The translations under genes were made by a program, and so were the position numbers. DNA of 40,838 bases. Source: Firmicutes bacterium CAG:24053_14. Its GTDB lineage: Bacteria; Bacillota; Clostridia; Oscillospirales; Oscillospiraceae. The notes under the pieces were generated by a model, which had not been told where the DNA came from, searched no databases, and was given only the letters and a program-made list of their open reading frames with translations. This document shows, one piece after another, positions 24,279 through 33,138 of the stretch. The DNA lies in assembly GCA_001916715.1 (NCBI GenBank), contig MNSZ01000048.1, positions 1-40,838 of the forward strand. The letters run 5' to 3'. Positions within the stretch are counted from its first letter, which is position 1; the number at the start of each line of letters is the position of its first letter.

Positions 24279-25012
24279 AAAGTTTCGGCATCACTGACAA
24301 GGGAAAGGTCAGAAGCGAAAACCAGGACAGCTATATAATCGAAAACTGCGATAAGCGAAAATGCGTTATCGCGGTCATCTGCGACGGTATGGGCGGCGCG
24401 AAGGCAGGTGATCTTGCCAGCAGGCTCTCAAGCAAGGAGTTTGTCAGCCGCGTTTACGAAAGCCTTGCCGCTCCGCGGCTTCTCATGGGCAACATCGAAA
24501 AGCTTTTGCGCGACAGCTGTGCGGATGCAAACGGCGTTGTATATGAATACTCGCGCTTTGATGCAAACTACAGCGGCATGGGAACAACTCTTGTCGGCGG
24601 TATTATAACGCGCCGCAAGGCCTGCCTTGTCAACGTCGGCGACAGCCGCGCATATTACCTTTCCGATGAAGGGATAAGGCAGATAAGCCGCGATCACTCT
24701 TATGTCGAAGAGCTTGTGTCGATGGGGGCAATAACAAAGGAAGAGGCCGCCCATCATCCGAAGAAAAATATAATCACACGCGCACTCGGCGTTGACGCAT
24801 CCGTTGAAGCCGACTATTTTGAATGCCCTCTGCACAGGGGCGGCGGTATTCTGCTTTGCTCCGACGGGCTGAGCAATATGGTCAGCGATAAGGAAATTCA
24901 CGATCACTTCAAGGAAAATGCCTTGCCCGAGGATGTTTGCTCCAAGCTTATGGCGCTTGCGCTTGCGCGCGGAGCGAGGGACAATGTCTCGATCGTTTTA
25001 ATTAAGACTTGA
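24275..25012 (+). CDS. stp: PP2C-type serine/threonine protein phosphatase
   Basis: A 245-residue Stp1/PrpC phosphatase that reverses phosphorylation by the kinase encoded next. Metal-binding motifs are seen in order: SENQDSYII (N-terminal), CDGMGGAKAGDLASRLSS (about 33-50), GMGTTLVGGII, VNVGDSRAYYLSDEGIRQIS, SDGLSNMVSDKEI and ARGARDNVSIVLI. All expected aspartates appear to be present. There is no membrane segment, so the enzyme is cytoplasmic. The spacing to prkC is 16 bases with a weak aaaggtgctg ribosome binding site. Confidence 0.96.
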   Translation: MKSFGITDKGKVRSENQDSYIIENCDKRKCVIAVICDGMGGAKAGDLASRLSSKEFVSRVYESLAAPRLLMGNIEKLLRDSCADANGVVYEYSRFDANYSGMGTTLVGGIITRRKACLVNVGDSRAYYLSDEGIRQISRDHSYVEELVSMGAITKEEAAHHPKKNIITRALGVDASVEADYFECPLHRGGGILLCSDGLSNMVSDKEIHDHFKENALPEDVCSKLMALALARGARDNVSIVLIKT

Positions 25013-25028
25013 TATCAAAGGTGCTGCT

Positions 25029-26720
25029 ATGGAAAACACTACTGATAAATATATAGGCAAGATCCTTGACGATCGCTACGAGATCATCGAGCTTATCGGC
25101 TCGGGCGGCATGGCGAATGTATACAAGGCTCTGTGCCACAGATTGAACAGGTATGACGCGGTAAAGATCATGCGCGATGAGACTGCCGCAAACACCGAGC
25201 TGCGCCGCCGCTTCCGTGCCGAGTCACAGGCTGTCGCCATGCTTTCTCACCCCAATATCGTCTCGGTGTACGATGTAAGCCATAGTGACGATGTGGAATA
25301 TATCGTTATGGAGCTTATTGACGGAATAACGCTCAAGCAGTATTTGCAGAAAAAAAGCGTACTCGATCCGTCCGAGGTGCTGGATTTCACCATCCAGACA
25401 GCAAAAGCTCTTGAGCATGCGCACAGTAAGGGCATTATCCACCGCGATATAAAGCCGCAGAATATCATGCTGCTCAAAGACGGCATGATCAAGGTCGCCG
25501 ACTTCGGCATTGCTTCGCTTGAAAATACCATCGAGGAGAATAACGGCGAGACCGTAGGCTCTGTGCATTATATTGCACCCGAGCAGGCGCGCGGCGAAGC
25601 TCCAGACGCGAGGAGCGATATCTATTCACTCGGCATAGTGATGTATGAAATGCTCACCGGCAAGCTCCCCTATGTCGGAAACTCCGACGTCGAGGTCGCC
25701 GTAAAGCATATGAACACCGACCCCGTAACCCCGCGTGACATAGTGCCTTCGATTCCCGAAGAGCTTGAGCGCATATGCCTTAAGGCTATGAATTCAAACA
25801 TAGACGAGCGCTATCAGTCGGCAAGCGAAATGCTCGCCGATCTTGAGGAATACAAGTCGCAGAGCCTTGCCGCTCATGTGCTCGAAGATTCCGAGGCTGT
25901 ACTTATCGACAGCGAGGAACCGCCTAGGCGCAGAGCTAAGCGCAGCCGCCGCAGCAAAAAAATAGCTCTCAGCTCGGGAATACTGGCTGTTTTGCTGTTT
26001 ATAATTATCGGCTTTGTCTTTTTAAACGGCTATTTTCTGAAAGATCTGTTTTCCGATCCCGTTAAGGTTAAGGTCGATAACTTTGTCGGGCGTTACTATG
26101 AGGATGTCATTAACGACAAGGACTATAAGAAGATTTATGATTTCAAGGTCACGTTCAAGGTCGATCTTGAGCATGAGTACGGCATAATCCTCTCGCAGGA
26201 TCCCGAGTCAGGCCGCAGTAAAACAGTGAGCGATAAGGGCAGCAAAATAGTCGTTGAGCTTGTGTGTGCCGCCGAAACGGTTGACGATCAAAAGCGCCTT
26301 TTGAAGGTGCCTAATATCGTAAATCACGAGCGGGAAGAGGCCATAAGCATGGTTCAGGATGCAGGCTTTACCTATACTCTTGAGCAGGCTCCGTCAGACA
26401 GCATAACCAAGGGCTATGTTATAAGCACCGATCCCGTTGCCGGCGCTGCGGCCGACGAAGGCTCGGAAATTAAAATTATCATCAGCACAGGTCCAGAAAC
26501 CGTGATGACCAAGGTTCCTCAGCTCAAAGGGCTTTCAAAAGAGTCCGCCATTGCAAAGATAGAAAGCAGCAACCTCAGCATCGGGAGCATTTCAACCGCC
26601 GAGAGCGATCTTGTTGCCGGAACCGTCATTGATCAGAACATTGCCGCCGGAACCGAGATCGAAGAGCACACCAAAATATCCATAACCGTGTCCTCAGGAC
26701 CGTCGGGAGACGGTGGCTGA
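25029..26720 (+). CDS. prkC: Stk1/PrkC-type serine/threonine kinase with PASTA repeats
   Basis: A 563-residue membrane kinase that senses peptidoglycan fragments or lipid II. The kinase domain (about 15-275) has the glycine loop GSGGMANVYK, lysine K46 (DAVKI), HRDIKPQN (138-145) and DFG (158-160). A basic juxtamembrane patch (299-311) precedes one membrane helix (312-335). Three extracellular PASTA domains follow (about 345-415, 424-493, 494-558); the first is the most divergent. By family it controls cell-wall growth, germination and division. It is paired with stp and followed without gap by rsgA, whose ATG directly follows this TGA. Confidence 0.96.
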   Translation: MENTTDKYIGKILDDRYEIIELIGSGGMANVYKALCHRLNRYDAVKIMRDETAANTELRRRFRAESQAVAMLSHPNIVSVYDVSHSDDVEYIVMELIDGITLKQYLQKKSVLDPSEVLDFTIQTAKALEHAHSKGIIHRDIKPQNIMLLKDGMIKVADFGIASLENTIEENNGETVGSVHYIAPEQARGEAPDARSDIYSLGIVMYEMLTGKLPYVGNSDVEVAVKHMNTDPVTPRDIVPSIPEELERICLKAMNSNIDERYQSASEMLADLEEYKSQSLAAHVLEDSEAVLIDSEEPPRRRAKRSRRSKKIALSSGILAVLLFIIIGFVFLNGYFLKDLFSDPVKVKVDNFVGRYYEDVINDKDYKKIYDFKVTFKVDLEHEYGIILSQDPESGRSKTVSDKGSKIVVELVCAAETVDDQKRLLKVPNIVNHEREEAISMVQDAGFTYTLEQAPSDSITKGYVISTDPVAGAAADEGSEIKIIISTGPETVMTKVPQLKGLSKESAIAKIESSNLSIGSISTAESDLVAGTVIDQNIAAGTEIEEHTKISITVSSGPSGDGG

Positions 26721-27587
26721 ATGGACGGAACGATCATCAAAGCCCTCAGCGGATTTTACTATGTCATATCCGCCGATGAGGTCTACGAATGCCGTGCGCG
26801 CGGCAAATTCCGCCTTGACGGCACATCTCCCATGGTGGGAGACAGGGTCAGCTTTGATCCCGAAGGAAAAAAGGGGTATGTAACCGCCGTGCACGATCGC
26901 AAGAACTTCTTCATCCGGCCTGCCGTTGCAAATATTGACGCGCTTGTATTTATAGCGGCAAACACTAACCCCGTGACAGATCCGTTCCTGATTGACCGAG
27001 TGTCCGTCATAACCGAGGAAGTCGGCTGCGAGCTTATCGTTTGCATAAATAAAGCCGACATTGACCCGGCCGATGAGCTTTACGGCATATATTCATCCTC
27101 AGGCTTTGAAACGCACAGAGTCAGTGCAAAAAGCGGCGCCGGCATTTCGGAGCTAAAAGCCGCGCTCAAAGGCAAGATTTGCGCATTTACCGGCAACTCC
27201 GGTGTCGGCAAGTCAAGCATACTCAATACTATGCTCCCGGGACTCAGTCTTCAGGTCGGTGAGGTCAGTGAAAAGCTCGGTCGAGGAAGACACACCACGA
27301 GACATGTTGAGCTGTTCGATGCAGGTGATGAGACATATATTGCAGATACTCCGGGTTTTGCCTCATTTGAGATCGAAATGATGCAGACCATTGACAAATC
27401 TGAGCTGCAATACGATTTTCGTGATTTCAAAAAGTATATCGGTTCATGCCGATTTGCCGACTGCGCCCATCTCAAAGAGCCGGGCTGCGAGGTAACGGCC
27501 GCCGTCAAAGCAGGCGGCATCCCCAAAAGCCGCTACGAATCGTACTCAAGACTCTATGAGCTTGCAGCTCCGGCATACGTTTTATAA
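26721..27587 (+). CDS. rsgA: Ribosome small subunit-dependent GTPase A
   Basis: A 288-residue circularly permuted GTPase that checks the 30S subunit late in assembly. The N-terminal OB fold (about 1-65) is followed by G4 INKAD (109-113), then G1 GNSGVGKSS (158-166) and G3 DTPGF (209-213), the permuted order. The C-terminal zinc finger is CRFADCAHLKEPGCEV, including the usual C-x5-H-x-C type ligands. Placement after prkC is usual; the kinase phosphorylates RsgA in Bacillus. The rpe and thiN genes that often follow are missing here. Confidence 0.96.
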   Translation: MDGTIIKALSGFYYVISADEVYECRARGKFRLDGTSPMVGDRVSFDPEGKKGYVTAVHDRKNFFIRPAVANIDALVFIAANTNPVTDPFLIDRVSVITEEVGCELIVCINKADIDPADELYGIYSSSGFETHRVSAKSGAGISELKAALKGKICAFTGNSGVGKSSILNTMLPGLSLQVGEVSEKLGRGRHTTRHVELFDAGDETYIADTPGFASFEIEMMQTIDKSELQYDFRDFKKYIGSCRFADCAHLKEPGCEVTAAVKAGGIPKSRYESYSRLYELAAPAYVL

Positions 27588-27611
27588 AATGCGTGTGCTG
27601 GGGGCGGTTTT

Positions 27612-27764
27612 TTGCGTAAAGGTCCGTGTGCGTTTTTCGCTGTAATTGCAATTGTTTCGGGAGTTATCATTATCCTGTCTCTCATACTGCCTACGCAGTT
27701 TTGGTGGTTTATGCTTGCAGCGGCACTGATATGCCTTGGTGTTTGGCTGTTTAGGTGTCATTAA
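27612..27764 (+). CDS. Small membrane protein of 50 residues, unknown function
   Basis: A short frame from TTG 27612 to TAA 27764. It begins MRKGPCAFFAVIAIVSGVII and holds two hydrophobic helices (about 6-25 and 32-47) separated by the turn PTQFWW, ending in RCH. A G-rich stretch (gggggcgg, 27599-27606) stands where a ribosome binding site would be. It fills the space between rsgA and the SipL-like gene. I do not recognise a named family; short two-helix proteins near sporulation genes are common in Clostridia. Codons look like those of neighbours. Coding is likely but not certain. Confidence 0.55.
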   Translation: MRKGPCAFFAVIAIVSGVIIILSLILPTQFWWFMLAAALICLGVWLFRCH

Positions 27765-27815
27765 GCGGCAGCCGTGAGCATAGTATGTACAAAAGCAAGT
27801 TTAAGGAGAAATGCC

Positions 27816-29288
27816 ATGAAGATCGAACTTAAAAGCAGGGAAGGCAGCGTATATAAAAAACTGTGCAACTCGGTTTCCGAAGCTAATAGCGATACAGAGC
27901 TTATAGTGCCGGACTCGCTGGAGGATATTCTTCGTATCCTAAGCTGTCGCCGACAGTGTCGAATACGCGAAAAAAACGTCGGCCAGGACGCCGTAAGCGT
28001 CAGCGGAGAAATTGACGTAACGGTTATGTATATTCCCGAAACGGGCGATGGTGTGCGCGTTGTAGGAACGACCATTCCGTTTGAAATAAACTTCAGTGCA
28101 CCGGGGGCTGACAGCACAAGCTCTGCCGTTACGAAGCTGCTTGCGCTCAATGCTGACGCTAAGGCAGTAAACCCCAGGAAAATATTAATTAGCACAAGCA
28201 CCGTTATGGAGCTTAGCTGCTATAAATACTCAGACGTGTGTTGGTTCGAGCCTCCCGAGAACGCGCCGGATAAGCTGTATTTCAAAACAAGCGAGCTTAA
28301 ATGCAAAAGCATTGTACTCGTTTCCGAAAAAACGCTCAGCGTTGAGGATGAGCTGGATGTCCCCGAACAGCTCAGCGGTGGGGATTTTGTAAGAGCTTTC
28401 AGCAGTATAAGGCTAAGCACCAGCGAAGTCGTCGGCACAAAACTTGTGGTTAAGGGCTCAGCCGAGATCGAAGCGATATACCTTGTATCCGGCGTCCCTC
28501 AAACAGCGCGATTTTCGCTGCCATTTTCTCAGCTTTTCACTATGCCGGACGGCTGCACCGACCCCGAGGTCATTGCTTGCGACATGATAACAGGACAATA
28601 TTTTGAAGCGTTTGACGGCAAGCTCTCTGCGGATATACGCGCAGCGATCCAGATAATATGCCTTCAGGATCAGAGTAGAAGCTACATATGCGATGCCTAC
28701 TCGTGTAAAAAAGAGCTTGCTCTTTCAAGCAGTGAGCTATGCTGCCTTACCGAGATCAACACTGTAAGCACAAGCTGCCCAGTCACGCTTTCGTACAATT
28801 CCGATTACGGTGCCGAAGCCGTTATTGCGTCTGCGGTATATGCTGCGTGTCCTGAGATATCTGAAACGGAAGTGCTTATCCAAGTTACAGCCGAACTGAT
28901 ATATAAAGACCGTGAGGGCGAGCTGAGATCGTGCAAGCTGAGAGGCAAGGCACAATACCTGCCGGATGACGGACGCCGGCCGGATAAGATTCACGTCGCT
29001 GCCGTCAGCGTTAGTGCCTCGGCAAAGGGAGACAGTCTGAGTGCTGATATATGTGTAGTCATATCGGCAAGATATCTCAACTACGATAATATCAACATGA
29101 TAACCGAGGTCGATGAAACAGAGCTTGAACACGAAAGGCCAAGCGCAGCGCTGTATATGTGCCGCTGCACCGACGGTGATCTCTGGACGCTTGCAAAAAA
29201 ATACGGCTCAGACACGGAGCTTATAAAGCAAATAAACGAAATCGAGGAAGTGCCGACCGACAGATTGCTGCTCATACCGGTGGTGTAG
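27816..29288 (+). CDS. sipL: SipL-like spore coat protein (DUF3794/SPOCS repeats plus LysM)
   Basis: A 490-residue protein. Three DUF3794 (SPOCS) modules are suggested by repeated V.G...V...Y....G....E..F.F...V blocks (about 25-115, 160-255 and 315-415). A C-terminal LysM domain covers about 443-490 (YMCRCTDGDLWTLAKKYGSD, ending LLLIPVV). This domain order matches SipL of Clostridioides difficile, where the LysM part binds SpoIVA during coat assembly. ATG 27816 is supported by AAGGAGA 6 bases upstream; the frame is open further upstream without support. The gene is 2 bases from spoIIIAA. Confidence 0.85.
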   Translation: MKIELKSREGSVYKKLCNSVSEANSDTELIVPDSLEDILRILSCRRQCRIREKNVGQDAVSVSGEIDVTVMYIPETGDGVRVVGTTIPFEINFSAPGADSTSSAVTKLLALNADAKAVNPRKILISTSTVMELSCYKYSDVCWFEPPENAPDKLYFKTSELKCKSIVLVSEKTLSVEDELDVPEQLSGGDFVRAFSSIRLSTSEVVGTKLVVKGSAEIEAIYLVSGVPQTARFSLPFSQLFTMPDGCTDPEVIACDMITGQYFEAFDGKLSADIRAAIQIICLQDQSRSYICDAYSCKKELALSSSELCCLTEINTVSTSCPVTLSYNSDYGAEAVIASAVYAACPEISETEVLIQVTAELIYKDREGELRSCKLRGKAQYLPDDGRRPDKIHVAAVSVSASAKGDSLSADICVVISARYLNYDNINMITEVDETELEHERPSAALYMCRCTDGDLWTLAKKYGSDTELIKQINEIEEVPTDRLLLIPVV

Positions 29289-29290
29289 AC

Positions 29291-30157
29291 ATGAAAAGCG
29301 CTTATGATGAAGCCGTCAGGCTGCTGCCGTCAAAAACGGCAGCAGCTCTCGGCGAGAGATTTAAAACTGCCGAAGAGTTCAGACTAAGAGCCGGACGATA
29401 CCCATGTGCGCTGATTGGCGGCAGAGAGGAAGCAATAGCCGATAGAGCAGTTACTCGCGATGATATCGCCTGTGTGCTTGAAAAAGCGACAAATGCATCG
29501 CTTCATGCCGTCTGGCAGGACATGTCCAAGGGCTTTATAAGCTGTGGCTTTGGCTTGCGCATCGGAGTATGCGGCACCGGAGTGATAAGCGGCGGAAAGC
29601 TGACAGGACTTCGGGATATAAGCTCGGTTTCAATCAGAATACCAAGGCAGAGTACAAACTGCGGCGGAGAAGTATTAAAAAAGCTTTGCGCCGCTAAGGA
29701 TAACGTCCTCATCATATCTCCGCCGGGCGGCGGAAAAACGACGTTTTTGCGCGAATGCATAAGAGCCATATCAAGCTCCGGCGTCAGAGTTGCGGTCTGC
29801 GACGAGCGCGGCGAGCTTGCGGCAGTATTTCGCGGCGTGCCGCAGTTTGACATTGGCCCCATGAGCGACGTTATGACCGACATTCCAAAATCTGAGGCCG
29901 CGCTGATGCTTCTGCGCTCGATGAATCCGCAGGTAATAGCGATGGACGAGATATCGTCGCCGGAGGATTGCCGCGCGGCAGCTTCCGCCGTTGGATGCGG
30001 AGTGCGCGTCATTGCAACCGCGCATGCAGCGGCTGTTTCCGACCTTAAGCGCCGCAACGTATACAGATTTCTTTTGGCGCAGGATGTTTTTAATAACATA
30101 GTCGTCATTGAAAACAATGCCGGGGTTCGCTCGTACAGATTGGAGACGCTGCAATGA
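29291..30157 (+). CDS. spoIIIAA: Stage III sporulation protein AA (ATPase)
   Basis: A 288-residue secretion-type ATPase at the base of the mother cell-forespore channel (feeding tube). The Walker A motif SPPGGGKTT is at about 143-151 and the Walker B-like QVIAMDEISS near 212-221. An arginine-rich CDERGELAAVF and ATAHAA segment are also typical. Length is close to Bacillus SpoIIIAA (about 307). It overlaps spoIIIAB by 4 bases; all eight spoIIIA genes follow in the Bacillus order. Expression is under SigE in known species; I could not identify a SigE promoter here. Confidence 0.95.
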   Translation: MKSAYDEAVRLLPSKTAAALGERFKTAEEFRLRAGRYPCALIGGREEAIADRAVTRDDIACVLEKATNASLHAVWQDMSKGFISCGFGLRIGVCGTGVISGGKLTGLRDISSVSIRIPRQSTNCGGEVLKKLCAAKDNVLIISPPGGGKTTFLRECIRAISSSGVRVAVCDERGELAAVFRGVPQFDIGPMSDVMTDIPKSEAALMLLRSMNPQVIAMDEISSPEDCRAAASAVGCGVRVIATAHAAAVSDLKRRNVYRFLLAQDVFNNIVVIENNAGVRSYRLETLQ

Positions 30158-30663
30158 ATCTGATCGGAGCAATGCTCATAATGCTCTCCTGCACGGCAGC
30201 GGGATTGATGAAAGCTCGCAGTCTGAGCGAGTTGGACAAGACCTACGGCACGCTGATAGCCATGCTGACGCTTATAAAAAATGAGATCGTAACTTTGTCG
30301 GCTCCGCTTGACGAAGCGTTTGAAAGAGCGGCTGGCTTGGCAAACGGAGATGTGGGACGTTTCATGTCGCAGGTAAGGCGCGATTTTGAAAAGCTCGGTG
30401 AGGATTCGTTCTGCGGCATATGGCGCAGCGCCGCTCGGGATGATCTGCAAAGCTTATCGGAGCGAGCGCTTTCGGCTGTTGAGGAGCTGGGAGCAAGCCT
30501 TGGAAGATATGACAGCACCATGCAGTGCACGGCAATAGACCGTTGCATAAACGAGATAAGCCTTGAGCAGCAAACCTTGCGTTTATCGCTCAGCTCAAAC
30601 AAAAGAATGTACATAGGCATTGGCGGCGCCATGGGGCTTATTATAGCTATCGTGCTTATCTGA
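30154..30663 (+). CDS. spoIIIAB: Stage III sporulation protein AB
   Basis: A 169-residue protein of the SpoIIIAB family, related to type II secretion GspF-like components. There is a hydrophobic N-terminus (about 1-18, IGAMLIMLSCTAAGLMKARS) and a C-terminal membrane helix (about 150-168, IGIGGAMGLIIAIVLI). The middle is a helical cytoplasmic domain including LIKNEIVTLSAPLDEAFERA. The length matches Bacillus SpoIIIAB (171). It overlaps spoIIIAA and is 16 bases from spoIIIAC. Confidence 0.93.
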   Translation: MNLIGAMLIMLSCTAAGLMKARSLSELDKTYGTLIAMLTLIKNEIVTLSAPLDEAFERAAGLANGDVGRFMSQVRRDFEKLGEDSFCGIWRSAARDDLQSLSERALSAVEELGASLGRYDSTMQCTAIDRCINEISLEQQTLRLSLSSNKRMYIGIGGAMGLIIAIVLI

Positions 30664-30679
30664 GTATACCGGAGGAAAA

Positions 30680-30874
30680 ATGGAAGTTGAGCTTATATTT
30701 AAAATAGCGGCCGTAGGTATTCTGGTCGCTGTTCTGAACATATTGTTGTCGCGATCGGGAAGGGACGAGCAGGCACTTATGACGACGATCGCGGCGTTGG
30801 TAGTCGTACTCATTGTGGTGGTTCAAAAGATCAGTGAGCTTTTTGAGCTCATAAAAAATCTTTTTCAGCTCTGA
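30680..30874 (+). CDS. spoIIIAC: Stage III sporulation protein AC
   Basis: A 64-residue membrane protein with two hydrophobic helices (about 4-22 and 32-52). EVELIFKIAAVGILVAVLNI and the block LLSRSGRDEQALMTTIAALV match the family, which resembles SpoIIIAD. Its ribosome binding site ccggagga is at 30669-30676, just before ATG 30680. The stop overlaps the spoIIIAD start codon by one base (TGATGG). Confidence 0.95.
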   Translation: MEVELIFKIAAVGILVAVLNILLSRSGRDEQALMTTIAALVVVLIVVVQKISELFELIKNLFQL

Positions 30875-31260
30875 TGGAGATAGTAATAAAAGCATCTGCG
30901 ATTGCGGCGGTTTCGGCGATTTGCATTCTGCTGATAAAAAAGAACAACGGGGAGATCGGACTTGCCGTGGCCATTGCGGCAGCGGCTGTTATCTGCTTTG
31001 CTGCGGCGCAGCTTTTCGGCAGCATAATGGAGCTTGTCCGCTATGCTATTGGACAAACAGGCCTCAGCTCGGCGCTGTTCATGCCGATAATCAAATGCGT
31101 CGGAATTGCTATAATCGTAAAGATAGGCTCCGGTCTGTGCAAGGATGCAGGGCAAAGCGGCATCGCCTCGTCGCTTGAAATGTTAGGCTCTGCCGCAGCG
31201 CTGTTCACGGCGATTCCGGTAATAAGCTCACTTTTGGAAACGATCGACGGACTGATATGA
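30874..31260 (+). CDS. spoIIIAD: Stage III sporulation protein AD
   Basis: A 128-residue polytopic membrane protein. Family-like segments are ICILLIKKNNGEIGLAVAIA, LSSALFMPIIKCVGIAIIVK, and CKDAGQSGIASSLEMLGSAA, the last being the most conserved stretch. Three or more membrane helices fit. The length matches Bacillus SpoIIIAD (133). The start overlaps spoIIIAC by one base and the stop overlaps spoIIIAE by 4 bases, indicating coupled translation of the membrane part of the channel. Confidence 0.95.
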   Translation: MEIVIKASAIAAVSAICILLIKKNNGEIGLAVAIAAAAVICFAAAQLFGSIMELVRYAIGQTGLSSALFMPIIKCVGIAIIVKIGSGLCKDAGQSGIASSLEMLGSAAALFTAIPVISSLLETIDGLI

Positions 31261-32312
31261 AAAAACTTATATTTATTTTTATATTTTCGCTGCTTCTGAT
31301 AACGCCGTGCAGTGCAGCGCCTTATGACGAGGCCTCGCTTCAAGACTCGCTGCCCGATTATGCCCGTAACCTTGCAGGCGAAGCGACTCAGCCGGCAAGC
31401 GAGGGACTTGAGCGGATAGAAAGCGCCTTCACAGAAACACTGTCCGGCGGCTTGAGCGGAGTGATAAAGCGCTCCCTGAGCATAATCGCCGTTGCCGTAA
31501 TATGCGCCGTACTCACTGTGTTCTGCGATGATGCTCCCGAGTATGTCTCGCTCGGCGGATGCGCGGCAATAGCGATAATAAGCGTGTCTGATGTTAATTC
31601 GTTTGTGTCGTCCGGTGCCGATGTGATAACGGCACTGTCCGGCTTTTCAAAAACATTGCTGCCTGCAATGTGTGCAGCGTCAGCCGCGTGCGGAACTCTG
31701 TCCTCAGCAACGGTGAAATACGCGGCGTCGGTACTGTTTTTGGATTCTTTTGTGACAATAGCTCAAAGCGTCATATTGCCAGTTATATACGCCTATCTTG
31801 CAGCCGGAATGGCGTCCTCATCGTTTGGCAGCAAAAGTCTAAAGGATATATCAGCACTTTTAAAGCGTGCATGCACGCTTTTAATGACTGCGGCAGCCCT
31901 CGGCTTCACTGCGTATATAAGCATAAGCTCAATCGTTGCGTCGGGCGGCGATGCTGTTGCCTCAAAGCTTGCAAAAACCGCTATCTCGACCGCGCTGCCG
32001 GTTGTTGGCGGAATAATATCTGACGCTGCCGGAACCGTGGTCGCAGGGGCTGAAGCAATGCGAAATACGCTCGGCGTGTTCGGCATGGTAGCGCTGCTTG
32101 CGATTTGCGTATCTCCGTTTGCTGTAATGGCGCTCAACTACATAGGCTATAAGCTAACGGCGGCTGCAGTCAAATCGTTTGGCTGTGCAAGACTGGGTGA
32201 GCTAACAGGTTGTATTGGTTCGGCGGTAGGAATGCTCCTCGGACTTGTCGGCTGCTGTGCGATGATCTTGTTTGTATCAATGGCGGTTTCTATAAAGGCG
32301 GTGGGTGGATAA
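31257..32312 (+). CDS. spoIIIAE: Stage III sporulation protein AE
   Basis: A 351-residue polytopic membrane protein. An N-terminal signal sequence (about 1-20, KKLIFIFIFSLLLITPCSAA) precedes a short exposed region, then about seven membrane helices. GFSKTLLPAMCAASAACGTL and the SSIVASGGDAVASKLAKTAI region are typical of the family, which is predicted to form the export core of the feeding tube. Bacillus SpoIIIAE has 399 residues, so this one is somewhat short. The last base of the stop overlaps the spoIIIAF ATG. Confidence 0.94.
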   Translation: MKKLIFIFIFSLLLITPCSAAPYDEASLQDSLPDYARNLAGEATQPASEGLERIESAFTETLSGGLSGVIKRSLSIIAVAVICAVLTVFCDDAPEYVSLGGCAAIAIISVSDVNSFVSSGADVITALSGFSKTLLPAMCAASAACGTLSSATVKYAASVLFLDSFVTIAQSVILPVIYAYLAAGMASSSFGSKSLKDISALLKRACTLLMTAAALGFTAYISISSIVASGGDAVASKLAKTAISTALPVVGGIISDAAGTVVAGAEAMRNTLGVFGMVALLAICVSPFAVMALNYIGYKLTAAAVKSFGCARLGELTGCIGSAVGMLLGLVGCCAMILFVSMAVSIKAVGG

Positions 32313-32809
32313 TGACGGATATATTCAGTCAATGGCTGCACGCGGTCATATACACAGGCATCGTGTGCTCAATTGCACTCATGCTCTCGCCGGATGGCAG
32401 AGTTAAAAATGCACTTAAAATTCTCTGCGCCGTGGCAATGTGTGCCGCTATCGTTTCACCTTTATCGGAACTTGACTTTGATGCGTATTCAAAAGCGATG
32501 GCACGATGCAGGCTCGACGCCGAGCAGTATACCACACAGGGAGAGCAGTACAGCAAAAATTTGAATCGTACTATCATAGAGGACGAATGCCGGGCATATA
32601 TATTGGACAAAGCCAATGAAACGGGCACAGAGCTTGCCGAAGTCACTGTAACGGCAGAGTGGAGCACCGACGGCTACTGGTATCCGCACGAGGTGCGCAT
32701 CGTATCCGGGGCAGATGAAAATCAGAGGGCTAAACTTTCCGACTGCATTCAGACGCAGCTCGGCATAAGCGTAGAAAATCAGGATTGGAGCGACGGTGAA
32801 AATGGGTGA
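32312..32809 (+). CDS. spoIIIAF: Stage III sporulation protein AF
   Basis: A 165-residue protein with two N-terminal membrane helices (about 6-24 and 32-52, IVCSIALMLSPDGRVKNALK between them) and a soluble C-terminal domain of the ring-building type (about 85-160, AEVTVTAEWSTDGYWYPHEV). The start ATG 32312 is set by family similarity and by gtgggtgg upstream; the frame is open further back inside spoIIIAE. The 3' end overlaps spoIIIAG. Confidence 0.92.
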   Translation: MTDIFSQWLHAVIYTGIVCSIALMLSPDGRVKNALKILCAVAMCAAIVSPLSELDFDAYSKAMARCRLDAEQYTTQGEQYSKNLNRTIIEDECRAYILDKANETGTELAEVTVTAEWSTDGYWYPHEVRIVSGADENQRAKLSDCIQTQLGISVENQDWSDGENG

Positions 32810-33137
32810 CAAACTCAAAGCTCAACTGAATAAGTTTAAATATCCGCTGCTCGCGCTCGTGCTCGGACTGATAATAATGCTCCTACCGATAGGCGAAAGC
32901 TCGAGCCGGAGCGTAAGCTCTCAGACGGATGAGCAGCGGCTTGCGGCGGTTCTGCAAAGGTGCGACGGTGTCGGCAATGTGACTGCGCTTTTGTCCGATA
33001 CCGGTGCCGTTATCGTGTGCGACGGCGCGGATGATGCCGCGGTACGCCTGTCAATCATCAAGGCTGTTGAAGCTTTCACGGGCTTTTCAAGCGACAGTAT
33101 TCAGGTAATAAAAACTGCGCCGAATATAGGAGGGTAA
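32802..33137 (+). CDS. spoIIIAG: Stage III sporulation protein AG, compact form
   Basis: A 111-residue protein (113 from GTG 32796), about half the length of Bacillus SpoIIIAG (229). It has one membrane helix (about 14-32), then a single ring-building fold: ERL-like TDEQRLAAVLQRCDGVGNVT, directly followed by SDTGAVIVCDGADDAAVRLS and IIKAVEAFTGFSSDSIQVIK. In other species a long polar insert sits between the GVG.V strand and the VVVAEGAD strand; here only a short turn is present. No stop or frameshift is visible, so this looks like a shortened but intact protein. Confidence 0.88.
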   Translation: MGDKLKAQLNKFKYPLLALVLGLIIMLLPIGESSSRSVSSQTDEQRLAAVLQRCDGVGNVTALLSDTGAVIVCDGADDAAVRLSIIKAVEAFTGFSSDSIQVIKTAPNIGG

Positions 33138-33138
33138 A

